Positions 13,096 through 23,560 of a DNA stretch of 64,000 bases are shown here, piece by piece (the first letter of the stretch is position 1; each line of letters starts with the position of its first letter). The translations under genes were made by a program, and so were the position numbers. Below the pieces are notes generated by a model, which saw nothing but the letters and a program-made list of their open reading frames with translations, had not been told where the DNA came from and did not search any database. The stretch covers positions 29,759,427-29,823,426 of the forward strand of contig OX578283.1 of assembly GCA_951217055.1 (NCBI GenBank). The letters run 5' to 3'. The DNA is from Gerris lacustris. Its lineage: Eukaryota; Arthropoda; Insecta; Hemiptera; Gerridae.

Positions 13096-13281
13096 CAGAT
13101 AGCTTGTTTTGCTTTTACACTTGTATGTTTTGCTTTTACTACCTTATTTTCTAATTCATCAAATCCCTTTTTTAAATTTGTCAAAAATTGTTTTGTTTTT
13201 TGAAATAATTAACGTGTCAATTTAGCAATATTTAGTGTGTGTAGAAGATTCAAATTTATGTAGACCGTCTGTAGGCTACTA

Positions 13282-13630
13282 TTGAGAAACCATCCAAATT
13301 GGATGAGTACTTTAAAAGCTATGTGTTGAGGTGGGAAACCATCCAAATTGGATGAGTACTTTAAAAGATATGTGTTGAGGTGGGAAACCGTCCAAATTAG
13401 ATGAGTACTTTAAAAGATATGTGTTGATGTGGGAAACCGTCCAAATTGGATGAGTACTTTAAAAGCTATGTGTTGAGGTGGGAAACCATCCAAATTGGAT
13501 GAGTACTTTAAAAGCTATGTGTTGAGGTGGGAAACCGTCCAAATTAGATGAGTACTTTAAAAGATATGTGTTGATGTGGGAAACCGTCCAAATTGGATGA
13601 GTACTTTAAAAGATATGTGTTGAGGTGGAA
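13282..13630. repeat. 49-bp minisatellite, 7 copies
   Basis: The unit is GGGAAACCATCCAAATTGGA...GAGTACTTTAAAAGCTATGT...GTTGAGGT with a few variable positions. Units with the same variants recur in order (copy 3 like copy 6), pointing to multi-unit duplication. The unit matches an internal segment of family A (ACCATCCAAATTT...GATGAGTACTTT), so it arose by amplification within a family A copy. Confidence 0.92.
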
Positions 13631-13794
13631 GAGAAACCAATGAGAGGAGTGTTAAAAATTGTATAGGACCAACAAGAGGCTACTTGTTGAGGTACTTAAC
13701 TAAATTTCTTAAAATCGAACATGGAATTTTTTAATTCGTAGACAGAAAAATGTCCGTCACCTTCGGTAATCACGGGAGAAATACATGTAAATAG

Positions 13795-14347
13795 AAAATC
13801 GGTCTATGACCACTCGTACCAACTTTCTCATATTTGAGTTCATATAATTACTCAGCCCAGTTTTCCATTTATTAGTTTTCGTGTGTTCGTAGGTACATTT
13901 AATTATTATTGAACATTTTATAAAAATTTATCATAAAAATACCTTCTCCTTGGCGGGGAATCGAACCGCTTTTAAAGCTATTTTCTCAGGAACTAGATTT
14001 TTCTCGGGAAAACGGCTTATATCGTTTGATATGTATTTAAATAGGCTACATTTTAGATTTTTTTAATCAAAATCGTCAGAACCGTTTTCAAAAAATTTCC
14101 GTTTTTCAGAGTTTTGGAGGGAAGCGCCTCCAAAATTGAAGCTAAAATTAATTTCTCGATTTCGCATGTATGCCAATTTCCAAATCGGCCCAGTAGTTTA
14201 TGCTCCAGGCGTCTGCATAGACAGTCAGACATTTTAAAAAACTACTTTTTTGAACTCAGACGACCTCAAAACGTGTAAATCCATTAAAATCTCAAAATCG
14301 AATTTTCGCTTCATCACTATACTTTCTCTTTATATGATAAAGTAAAA
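13795..14347 (-). repeat. HINE-like family B copy, near full length
   Basis: Reverse of the family consensus. The hairpin end is at 14320-14347, the core GTCTGACTGTCTATGCAGACGCC at about 14205-14230, the GGTTCGATTCCCCGCC block at 13953-13970 and the CTCATATTTGAGTTCATATAATTAC end at 13830-13855. Confidence 0.82.
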
Positions 14348-14799
14348 AGTGAGACGAGTCATTTGGGATCAAAGAAGATACAAGAGATGAATATGATTAT
14401 CTAATTAATACATTTTAATAATACCTCTAACTAAATGGTTTGAGCTTAAACTAATGATATTAAAGAAAATACGTACTTTCGACCGTAAATTTTATTTTAT
14501 TTATATCAGTGTATATATAATACTCGCTTATATCAAATTATGCATGTCTATGAATAGCTGTTTAATAATAATTATTATGCATGACTAATTAAATAAAAAC
14601 TCGAATTGGCTTTCTTGGCGAGAGATAAATACAATTCATTCTTAAAATAAACTTTATTTTAAAAAAAAATACGAAAATACATAAAACAAACTTTATTAAA
14701 ATGCATAGGAAATTAATTGCAAGAATTCATTATTTGCTTATAAAAAATGTTTTTATTTCAGTTTAAGGAAGAATTAAAATCATTTATAAGTTAAATAAA

Positions 14800-15290
14800 A
14801 ATAGTCTGCCAATTAGCACTCACTTTCCCGCGTCCTGTTATTGCAAGAATGGTCACGTGAGTATAATTTAAATTTTATCCCATTGTTATACCTATTTCAA
14901 TTTGTTGGGGGGTCACATTAGTTTTTATTTAATATCAAATGCAAGAATGGTAAAAATTGGTAAATGAAACCATCTTCGGGCTAGATTCAATAAACTATCT
15001 AAATTTCTTACTATATAAAATTAAAATGGGTGCAGAAGGTTGAAATTTATAAGGGACCAACACTGGGCTAATTATGAAATACTATCCAAATTTCATTAAA
15101 ATCGGACAAGTACTTTTTAAGAAACGTTGGTTCCATAAAAATTGAATGACATACTGACCGACTGACCGACAGCCTGGCAGGCTGATAGACTGATAAGACA
15201 CGGATCAAAAAATGTTCTCTGATGTCTGAAACAGATTTCTGTCTTGTGATTTTTGAAATCGGAGATATAAAATAAATCGTTCTTTAAAAT
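14800..15290 (-). repeat. HINE-like family A copy
   Basis: In reverse: TCTTTAAAG/AACG region, the core GTCTTATCAGTCTATCAGCC, CAATTTTTATGGAACCAACG, CATTGTTGGTCCC..., ending TAGTCTGCCAATTAGC at 14804. It lacks the hairpin end. Confidence 0.75.
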
Positions 15291-15483
15291 TATAAATTAT
15301 GGAATAGGCTCTAACAGTAATTATTATCAGACATCAGTAACTTGTAAAGAGTAATGATGGTGATGATTATAATGGATGTTAATAAAACAAAAAAAGTTTG
15401 CGCGCGTGCGAGAGAGTAAGTAATGGACGCAGAGTAGGCTAAATGTGACCTACCACTCTAACTAAATTTTATTAAAATTAGAT

Positions 15484-15965
15484 TAGTAGTTTTAGATTTC
15501 TGTACAAAGTACAAAAAGAAACCTTATATAACGGCTCTGTCTGTTTGTCTGTCTGTCTGTCTGTCCGTTGCTTGCTTCAATTCATAAACTACTATAGCTA
15601 GGAACATGAACTTCGGCACACAGGTGCTTCTCGGTATTTGTGACAACTGAACACTTTTTCGATTTTTCCCACTTCATATTTTCAAGATGGCGGCCAATAT
15701 GGTGGGTGACTGAAACAATTGTTTTTAGTCACCATGACATGTTATACATCAAATTAAAGGTCTTGAAATGTATAGAAAAAGGAATATGCAACTATTAAAA
15801 TTTCACGCTTAGTATTTTCTAGATGGTGGCCAATATGGCGGGAGACTAAAAAAGTTTGTAGTCACCGTGACATGTTAATAATTTTTACTTAATCGTACAG
15901 AAACCGGCGATTATCGTCTTATGTACTTACGTGAAGCGCGCCTTACTTGTTGAAGATAAGGGTTG
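15484..15965 (+). repeat. HINE-like family C copy
   Basis: Begins with a short hairpin (CTGTACAAAGTAC), then ATAACGGCTCTGTC and a (GTCT)n run at 15,537-15,562, then AAACTACTATAGCTAGGAAC, two CAAGATGGCGGCCAATATGG-type blocks and the end GTACTTACGTGAAGCGCGCC. A sister copy at 19.8 kb aligns throughout. Confidence 0.85.
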
Positions 15966-16166
15966 CACAAATTTCGACGGACGGACACACAGATGGTCTT
16001 GATACTAAACATATTTTCTGGTATGGAAAACAGATTTCTGCCTAAGCATTTTTTAATTCGGAGACTGTCAGTGAATTTTTAAAAGTGATTTCTCAGAATG
16101 ATCATAATTATTCCACTATCCGGTAAGTTAGTGTTAGTAGCAGTAGGAATTCAATGTAGGTTATAT

Positions 16167-16272
16167 GCATAAAATAACATAATGTGAGTAAAAGCATAAA
16201 ATAACATAATGTGGCTAAAAGTAAGAATAACATAATGTGGGTAAAAGCATGAAATAACATAATGTGGTTTAC
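16167..16272. repeat. 27-bp minisatellite, 4 copies
   Basis: The unit GCATAAAATAACATAATGTG plus a GGTAAAA-like tail repeats at 16,167, 16,194, about 16,221 and 16,248; the third copy is diverged. Confidence 0.85.
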
Positions 16273-16384
16273 AGGAAGAATTAAAGTTGTTTTTATTAAT
16301 AAATTTACATTTTAAAATTGTTTATTTAATTACTATTGTTGGAAACGTTTTCGAAAAATAATTACATTTCATGTTTTATCCAAA

Positions 16385-16605
16385 TTTAGAGCTAAAATTC
16401 ATTTATCGATTGCCTCTTCGGGGTACGATTTTTCTGAACCTGAATGCTAAATTTCTTCAAAATCAGCCCAATAGTTTAGGCTCCATGCGCGTCTGCACAG
16501 ACTAGAAACTTAGACTCTAGAACTCTATAGGCACTCAGGGACCTCAAAACGTATAAATCCATCAAAATCTTAAAATCTCATTTTTACGCCATAAAGGAGA
16601 ATGTA
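16385..16605 (-). repeat. HINE-like family B fragment
   Basis: Reverse orientation: GAGCTAAAATTCATTTATCG, CGGGGTACGATTTTTCTGAAC, GTTTAGGCTCCATGCGCGTC and CTCAGGGACCTCAAAACGT. The hairpin end and the tail are both missing. Confidence 0.72.
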
Positions 16606-16617
16606 AAATAAAATACT

Positions 16618-17212
16618 CTGCTAATTAATGTGGCACATAGCTTCCTCACGTCCTATTTCGTATACTCTATTGAGTTTATACTTTTATGGCCCATTGTTTT
16701 CAAATTTATTTAATTTTTCCCACGAATTCTGTCAAAGAACTGTCAAAATTGTTTTAATTTTTTACATGAATTAAAGTATCAATTAAGGAATATTTAAGGA
16801 GCTCATACGGTTAAAATTAATATGGGGCCATCTGCAAGCTACTATCGACAAACCATCCAAATTTCACAAAAACCAGATGAGGACTTTTGAAGATATATAT
16901 GTTTGTGTGCGTGTGAAAGATAAACAAATGGGCGTAGAAGGTTGAAACTTATGGGACCAACAATGGGTTAATTATGACCTACCTTCTAAATTGCATTAAA
17001 TTGGACAAGTAGTTTTTAAGATATTATGTTGGTTCGCCAAAATTGAGCGACAGATCGACAGAACGATAGACAGACACGGAACCAAAAATGTTCCCTGATG
17101 TCTGAAATGGATTTCTGTCATTGAATTTTTGAAATCGGAGACTAAAAAAATTTCGCTCTTCATCAGAACGATCACATAGCTTCCGTTGCCTTCGGTAAGC
17201 TCGAAAGCAAAA
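16618..17212 (-). repeat. HINE-like family A copy, near complete
   Basis: In reverse it starts with the hairpin GCTTTCGAGCTTACCGAAGG (17,212) and runs TGTCTATCGTTCTGTCGATC to TGTGCCACATTAATTAGCAG (16,618). It lies immediately beyond the putative secreted-protein exon 2. Confidence 0.82.
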
Positions 17213-17362
17213 TATAATGAAATTGTCTTATGCTTTAATTAAATGAAAGAAAAATTAAAGACCGCAAGCACACGTGAATTATTAAGTTCTCTTAGCTCTC
17301 CTATCATCTCACCGCTTTAGGGTTGGGAATTAGAATTTTAAATCCTATGTTTAATATGTTAC

Positions 17363-17469
17363 CACAATATATAGATGAAAGAATACTGTGTGTGGAAAAG
17401 TAGTAAAATCATTAATATCGAAAGAATCTTTGTGAGCTAACCCACTGATTTCTGCGTTTACACCGCAAT
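17363..17469 (-). CDS. Putative second exon: start of serine-protease-homologue-like domain
   Basis: After an ATCAG acceptor, phase 1 joins exactly to the signal-peptide exon and gives HCKHCGVN, then an I-S-G segment, DFTTFPHTVF and HLYIV, up to a GTG|GTAACA donor. Insect serine-protease homologues have a Cys-Gly-x-x-N element followed by a segment ending F-G-E-F-P-W-x-V before the catalytic-like domain, and this exon resembles it. There is no His-Asp-Ser evidence because the following exons were not found; the sequence below is filled with repeats. The gene may be truncated, or its next exon may lie beyond a long repeat-filled intron. The identity is an inference. Confidence 0.35.
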
Positions 17470-18065
17470 CTGATTCCAAACGGGGCTTTGGAAAAATTTG
17501 GCGATAGAGAAACAACAAAAATGTTAAAAAAGAAGTTTCGTGTACGTAATGCATAAGTTAAAAGAAGTACGGATATCTATTATGTCTTTGATGTAATCAA
17601 AGAGCGGTGTTGTCGGTATACATATTTGAAATTACATGTCCGCCAATGATTTATTTGTCCTCGGAATTGTATGCTATACCAACGCTAATCTTAATGGTAG
17701 TATCTTAAAAAATGATTTCTTCCCTTCTTCTTAAAAAGTATATAATAAATAGAACCAAAATGTTTTTTATAGATACGCCAATAAACTCTAAAAATTAACT
17801 CTCTAAAATTAGACACCAACAAATAACTAACAAAGAAACAAGTAAATCATGGTAAACAAACATCTTGAATAACAAACTTGATAATCTGTTGACACCTGGT
17901 ACCTTTAGTTGCTGACTGCTGAATTACTATATTATATTTGAATTAAAAAATTAATAGTCCATAATACCAATTAATTTGATAATTTTTTTTCTCGATAAAT
18001 TAATTAAATTTAATTTAGAAGTAAATATCTGGGTTAATATTGTAATGAAGAGTACGTTGACTTAC

Positions 18066-18144
18066 GTTTGCAATGGTTCACTTTGGTAGCACCGTGTGCT
18101 GCAGCTATTGCCATAAGGAGAACAATCCAGATGTAACCCTTCAT
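18066..18144 (-). CDS. Signal-peptide exon of a putative secreted protein
   Basis: From ATG at 18144 the minus strand encodes 26 codons: a short basic start (MKGY), a hydrophobic core (IWIVLLMAIAAA), a likely cleavage after HGA, then KVNHCK. It ends at C|GTAAGT, a strong donor (phase 1). The open frame extends upstream to an ATG at 18321, but only the internal ATG puts the signal peptide at the N-terminus. The sequence supports a first coding exon of a secreted protein. The identity depends on the next exon at 17,469, which is phase-compatible. Confidence 0.55.
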
Positions 18145-18644
18145 TTTATCTTCTTTAAAAATTCTTAGACCTCTAGAACTATTGAAAGTTACGGGGAGGA
18201 TTAGGAGAGTAGGATGGCCAGTGAGCTGAGATTGTGTCTCGATGAAGGATTGATGCGGACTGGATTGTTCTTTAAAGCTATCCGATGGTCGAAGACCCCC
18301 TCTACTTCCTAGCCAGGACACAGGTTCATTTCCTTCTTAAGCAACCAAAACCAGGAGTCATAATAATATCGTCACCTCTAATAATCTTCCTTATATCCTT
18401 CAGAACATCAATCAACTCGTACATATTAATCACTCACAGAACACCGACAATGTTAGCAACAAATTGTTCATTCAAACACTTTATTTGATAACTATCAGTG
18501 GTTAGATTGACTTATAGTGGGTAAAGCACTCAAAAGTAAAATTAATTTGTACATCACCATAAAGCCGATTTAATTATTCATTAATATAAAGTAAAAAGAG
18601 TCCCTATTGCAGTTTTTCCTCGATCAACTTATCAATCTTACTTT

Positions 18645-19405
18645 GTACTTCCTCAGAGAAAGTATTGTGATGGCGCAAGTATTCGATTTTGATGTAATTA
18701 CACGTTTTGAAGTCCCTTGCGAGTCCCTTCCGATTTAAATAATTTCTGTCAGTGCAGACGCCTGGAGCCTAAAATACGGGACTGATTTTGACAAAATTTG
18801 ATATACATTTTCAGAAAAATCATACCCCGAGGCAAAAATCGAGAAGTGAATGTTCACTCCAAATTTGGGGGCACTTCTATTGTGATGGCGCAAGTATTCG
18901 ATTTTGAGATTTTGATGAAATTACACGTTTTGAAGTCCCTTGCGAGTCCAAAAAAGTGGGTTTTAAATAATTTCTGTCTGTACAGACGCCTGGAGCCTAA
19001 ACTACGGGACTGATTTTGACGAAATTTGACATACATTTTCAGAAAAATCATACCCCGAGGCAAAAATCGAGAAGTGAATGTTCTCCAAATTTGGGGGCGC
19101 TACCCCCCTAAAACTCTAAAAAACAATATTATTTTTTGAAAACGGTTCCGATGATTTGATTAAAAAATTCTAAAATGTGGACCATTTTCAAATCTAGTTC
19201 CTGAGAAAATAGCTTTAAACGTAGACTGAGAGAGGGCGGGTTCGATTCCCCACCGAGGAGGTTATTTTTATGATACATTTTGATAAAATGTTCAATAATA
19301 ATTAAATGCAGGTACCTACGAAAAAAGTTAAATGGAAAACACTGGGCTAAGTAATTTATGAACTCGTATGTGAGAAAGTTTGACTGAGTTGTCTAGGACC
19401 GATTT
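18645..19405 (+). repeat. HINE-like family B copy with internal duplication
   Basis: The block beginning GTATTGTGATGGCGCAAGTATTCGA occurs twice (18,663 and 18,878). Both runs lead to GGAGCCTAAA...GACTGATTTTGAC and ATACCCCGAGGCAAAAATCG, so the first ~215 bp is tandemly duplicated. The B-box-like GGGTTCGATTCCCC is at 19240-19254. It lies just upstream of the secreted-protein exon on the other strand. Confidence 0.82.
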
Positions 19406-19794
19406 TTGAGTTATCTTATCTACATATAAAATAATATAAGTATCATTTATCTATCTATAAAATAAAATATAAAAATAAAAATAGAGTAATAATTTATCAA
19501 TCTATAAAAAATATAACATTTAAGTCTTTTCTATAAATTGATCAGAATTCGAAAATGTTGGGATGCAAAACCAGGATAATCTTTTTTTGTCTATTTATTT
19601 GTATCTTAGTTACTACAGGTCCGACTATATATGGCAATCTATTAATCTTTATGCTGTAGAGTAGGCTAACATGTTATAGGTTTAGATCCATCGAAACATA
19701 TTAAGTAGAACCTGAAGATTTGTCTTTTAAAGTCCGACTATTTGAAAATTTTTGTAACAATCATAGTTATTGATTTTTTACATAAAACCAAAAC

Positions 19795-20345
19795 TTTTTT
19801 TAGGTTACTGTACAAAGTACGAAAAGAAACCTTATATAACGGCTCTGGCTGTCTGACTGTCTGTCTGTCTGTCTGTCTGTCTTCTGTCAGTCCGTTGGCT
19901 TGTTTCAATTCATAAACTACTATAGCTAGGAACATGAAATTCGGCACACAGGTGCATCTCGGCATTTGTGACGACTGCGCACATTTTGGAGTTTTCACAC
20001 GTAATATTTTCAAGATGGCGGCCAATATGGTGAGCGACTAAAAAAAGTTTTTAGTCGCCATGACATCATATACATCAATTTAAAGGTCTTGAAGTGTAGA
20101 AAAAGAGCATGCAACTATTAAAATTTTATACTTTATATTTTCACGATGGCGACCAATATGGCGGGTGACTTTTAAAACGTTTTTAGTCACCATGACATGT
20201 TATACATCAATTTAAAGGTATTAAAGTGTAGAAAAAGAATATTCAACAATTAAAATTTTACACTTAATAATTTTAACTAAATCGTACTGAAACCGGCGAT
20301 TATCACCTGACGTACTTACGTGAAGCGCTCCTTACTTGTTTATCA
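19795..20345 (+). repeat. HINE-like family C copy
   Basis: Same order as the 15.5-kb copy: GTTACTGTACAAAGTACG, (GTCT)n at about 19,845-19,882, CTATAGCTAGGAACATGAAA, repeated GGCGGCCAATATGG / AGTCACCATGACATG blocks, ending TACGTGAAGCGCTCCTTACT. The internal block of about 120 bp occurs twice in tandem. Confidence 0.85.
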
Positions 20346-20929
20346 CTTGAATGGTTTACGTTTGCACTATTTATAATATAAATTTTATATTGTCAATTGT
20401 ATACTGTTTTCATTGTCATGGGTTTTCTTTAAAAAATAACTAGGCATCGCGTGGCTCTATCATTGAAGCGAGCGTATTGCAATGAAATACTGAATATTGA
20501 AATTTATTAATCATGATGAATGTCATAGTTTAAGATAAGTGGAAGAGGGTAGTGTGGGGACGAGTGGGGGTACTCGGTACAAAGCTTTACTTCCTAAACA
20601 AGCCTATACACTATACGACTATAACAATCTTCACCACCCGCGGTAGCTTTCAAACAATTATTATAAATGTATCTCGTCACTACGCAAAGAATTTTGCTTG
20701 TATCAATTTGAAATTTTGCATACCTGTTTCAATTGTGCATTAGATGGTGTATATGAAGTTTTATTAAAATCGTTTCGTTAGAACGTAAGATATCGGTAAA
20801 AAGGTTGTTTTCTCTATTATAAACGTTTAGGTCCGCTTTAATAGTTTTAGCGATCTTTATTAAGTCATAGCGGTGTCGCTGTTGGTTTTAGTAAAAAATG
20901 TTATTTGAAAAAAATGTTCGTCTCATCGA

Positions 20930-21137
20930 ATAGATGATGATAGAATCTTTTCCCGTCCTGAAATTCCAATTTAATTTTTGTACCTCTCGTTTACGCGAGC
21001 GTTGCGCGCGAACTCTTGGACGGATCACGCTGTCCAACGAACTTAGCCTGAGTATTAGTAAGAGGATCATGTATACCAAATTTCAACTAAATCGGTCAAC
21101 TTTTACTCAAGTTATCGTCACACGCGTGAACGTTACT

Positions 21138-21193
<56 letters not shown>

Positions 21194-21255
21194 CGGAGCA
21201 TATTTCGTTGAATGTAGGAAGCTCGCTACGCTCGCTTCAATTAATTTGATTACAT
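20930..21255 (-). repeat. HINE-like family D copy with (CAGA)n tract
   Basis: A terminal hairpin GAAGCTCGCTACGCTCGCTTC (21,218-21,239) is followed on the minus strand by a GTCT-type microsatellite (about 21,138-21,190), then CACGCGTGTGACGATAACTT, AAATTTGGTATACATGATCC and a CTCGCGTAAACG block. Part of the sequence reappears inverted inside the Harbinger-type element at 40.9-41.07 kb. Confidence 0.78.
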
Positions 21256-22313
21256 AAAAGCTCTTGAGGAGTAGATTAAGAATTTTTAGGTTTTAAACAC
21301 TTTTATATGCACAATTGAGATCATTATGAGATTAAATTTAAATTTATTTTTTTGTTTTTAACTTGGCTAATATTAAAAATAGTTGCATTTTTGTGTGCAG
21401 TAAGTAGCCTCAAAACTGCGATTCGCAAGGTATTTTGTTCTTAAAAATGGAATGTGTAATGAATTATGTATAATATAGAACTAATTCATTTCTATAAAAT
21501 GTCTCTTTATTAGGCATTTAATTTAATCGCTTGGCCTACATGGTAGTAGGGAACATAGCCACAGATGTGTAGCATGAACCATATGTAAAGAAGAATGTGT
21601 GTGTCACCGATAAATCACGTCTTTTCTTATTTTTTTTAATGCAAAACGTAATTGAGAATGGTAAATTACTTCAGTGGATAAGAAAAGTTAATCACTTAGC
21701 TAAGTGAGAATATCAAAACAATAAATTAACTAAATCAAACCATTGCATTACAAATATAATATTAAGTATTATTCTTAGAGATTTATCCTCTATAAATTCT
21801 TCGTTTTTATCTCACCTCCGCACCCACGGCTAAGGTAGGTGCGCTTTAACTTCTTGGGTCATTAGCACATACCTGTACCTTTTTGTAATTATGTAGTTGA
21901 ATAAATCACTTGTAAACAATTAACTTTGAAATATCTATTATCTTTGAAAGAATGACATCAAATAAACTAATGCTATTAAAAGCTATTTTATTATAATATG
22001 AAATGTCACATTGCAACTATTAATAATTTTATAATTTTATAATTTAAAATCCATTATTCTTTTCCGTTATAAATATATAATTTATTAATATATATTTTGA
22101 ATTATTTATAATATTTTATACCTTTAAGTGAGCTTCTATTATTCTTATTTATTTTTTGTATTTATAGGATTATAGGTGAGAATAATTGTATCTTTTATCG
22201 AACATATTATTTTTAATAGCTCTAGATGGTTTTAATGCTATATTATCTATCATTAAAATTATATTCATATTCAATTTTATTTAGGTATTTTACTTATACA
22301 CATGTTTAAGATA

Positions 22314-22541
22314 TCAAAAATAATAGATGATTTTGTTATTTTCCGAATAGCAAAACCTGTAATCTGCTGATCTGCAGACTCTGCAACACATATAATTATA
22401 GCAGCAGCTTTTATCTTTACTATAGTTTGGCTGGCAAGTGTCCATCTTGTGGTGTATCCTGTAGCCACAAATTTCCATACTTGATATGATCAGGATCGCA
22501 TACATAACAAACTTTGGAGAGTTTATATGCATATAGTGCAA
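22314..22541 (-). CDS. Cysteine-rich small frame, uncertain
   Basis: 75 codons on the minus strand. In the middle stand seven cysteines within about 29 residues (DTCQPNYSKDKSCCYNYMCC, then RVCRS and FC), reminiscent in density of small secreted knottin-like peptides. It lacks a good signal peptide, and a second frame through the same DNA is also open. It could be an internal exon or chance. Confidence 0.2.
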   Translation of the reverse strand: MHYMHINSPKFVMYAILIISSMEICGYRIHHKMDTCQPNYSKDKSCCYNYMCCRVCRSADYRFCYSENNKIIYYF

Positions 22542-22647
22542 GTCATCTTAAATTTAAATCTATAAAGTGAGATAAATAGATAACCGAGGCCGCTTAGATA
22601 AAACCATTTAATATTATCTTGTCGTCCTTGATTTCTCCCTTCCAAGC

Positions 22648-22860
22648 AACGTCTTTAACACAAAATTAATTGTATTTGATACAATTTTTCCGGTTTCGGC
22701 TGTTCTAATGCGGCCTTCTTCAGATAACGCGGTGGTTATTGAGTGACTTTAAAAAGTGCAAGATTATCAGATTATCTTAAAAAGGCTGCATTAGAATAGT
22801 CCAAACCGTTTAAATTGTTTCAAACACAATTCATTTTGTGTGATGACGTTGTTTGGTTAT
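22648..22860. repeat. Inverted-repeat element (~210 bp) with related fragments
   Basis: Arms share CAACGTC...ACACAAAAT.AATTG, AATT.....CGGTTT.G and CTGTTCTAATGC.GCCT in inverted order. Relatives of the outer part occur near 24,085-24,190 and 25,965-26,095 (AACAACGTCTTCACACAAAATGA and TCACACATTGAAGG.AAACA). Confidence 0.65.
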
Positions 22861-22923
22861 TAGTCCAAAAACTACTCATTATGATCAATTCATCTGTGGT
22901 ATAAAATGAAGCATTTTCAAAAA

Positions 22924-23089
22924 TAGTCTACCAATGAGTGTAGCATATAGCTTCCTCGCATCCTATCACATACTTTATTGATCTTATGCTTATAACCCAA
23001 TATTTTATAATTTATTTTTGACTGTTTTCCCTGTTTTTAAATTTGTCAAAATTGTTTTGATTGTTTACATAAATTAAAGTATCAATTTG
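22924..23089 (-). repeat. HINE-like family A fragment cut by a MITE
   Basis: The end block TAGTCTACCAATGAGTGTAG to AAATTAAAGTATCAATTT matches family A; it stops exactly where the Harbinger-like MITE at 23,090 starts and does not resume after it. Confidence 0.7.
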
Positions 23090-23560
23090 AGCCTGGTTTA
23101 CACAATCCAAGTATACTTGGTCCAAGGCACTTCGATCAAATCCACTTGGTCCAAGTGTTTGTGTAACTTTGAAGTAAGTTATACACGATCAAAGTATACT
23201 TGGTCCAAGAAGTGGAACATTGACAATTGACATACACTATAAAGTAGAGGTGGTTAGATGGATTGTGTGAAATGTTTTTCTCGATAGAACTTTCCAGTTA
23301 AATTGTACTTATTAAGTTTAAAAACAGTGATGATATATCCCCTTCTGGTGAACAAAGCCTGCTCAACCTCACATTTTTTGACTGCTCGTTCTTATAATTT
23401 GTCAGGTAGGCGCCATTTTTGTTTTTATCAAAGTCTACTTTGATGGAGCCCATCCAACTCAACTTGGATGTCCAAGTTGACTTTGATTAACTGTTTACAT
23501 GATCCAAGTAGAGTCAAAACGAATTTGGTCCAAGTGTAATTGGATCGTGTAAACCCGGCT
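23090..23560. mobile_element. Harbinger-like MITE (471 bp)
   Basis: Inverted ends AGCCTGGTTTACACAATCCA and AGCCGGGTTTACACGATCCA bound the element. The motif CTTGGTCCAAG and its variants recur in the subterminal parts on both sides. There is no ORF. The flanks (TTG and TTT) do not give a clean duplication. The end style and subterminal repeats suggest PIF/Harbinger; superfamily uncertain. Confidence 0.7.

Noticed and set aside
13282..13630. Regular 49-bp repeats resembling a CRISPR array
   Set aside because: Units are contiguous with no unique spacers, and the setting is animal nuclear DNA.
18798..19063. Overlapping frames on both strands
   Set aside because: They lie in a family B repeat with an internal duplication.
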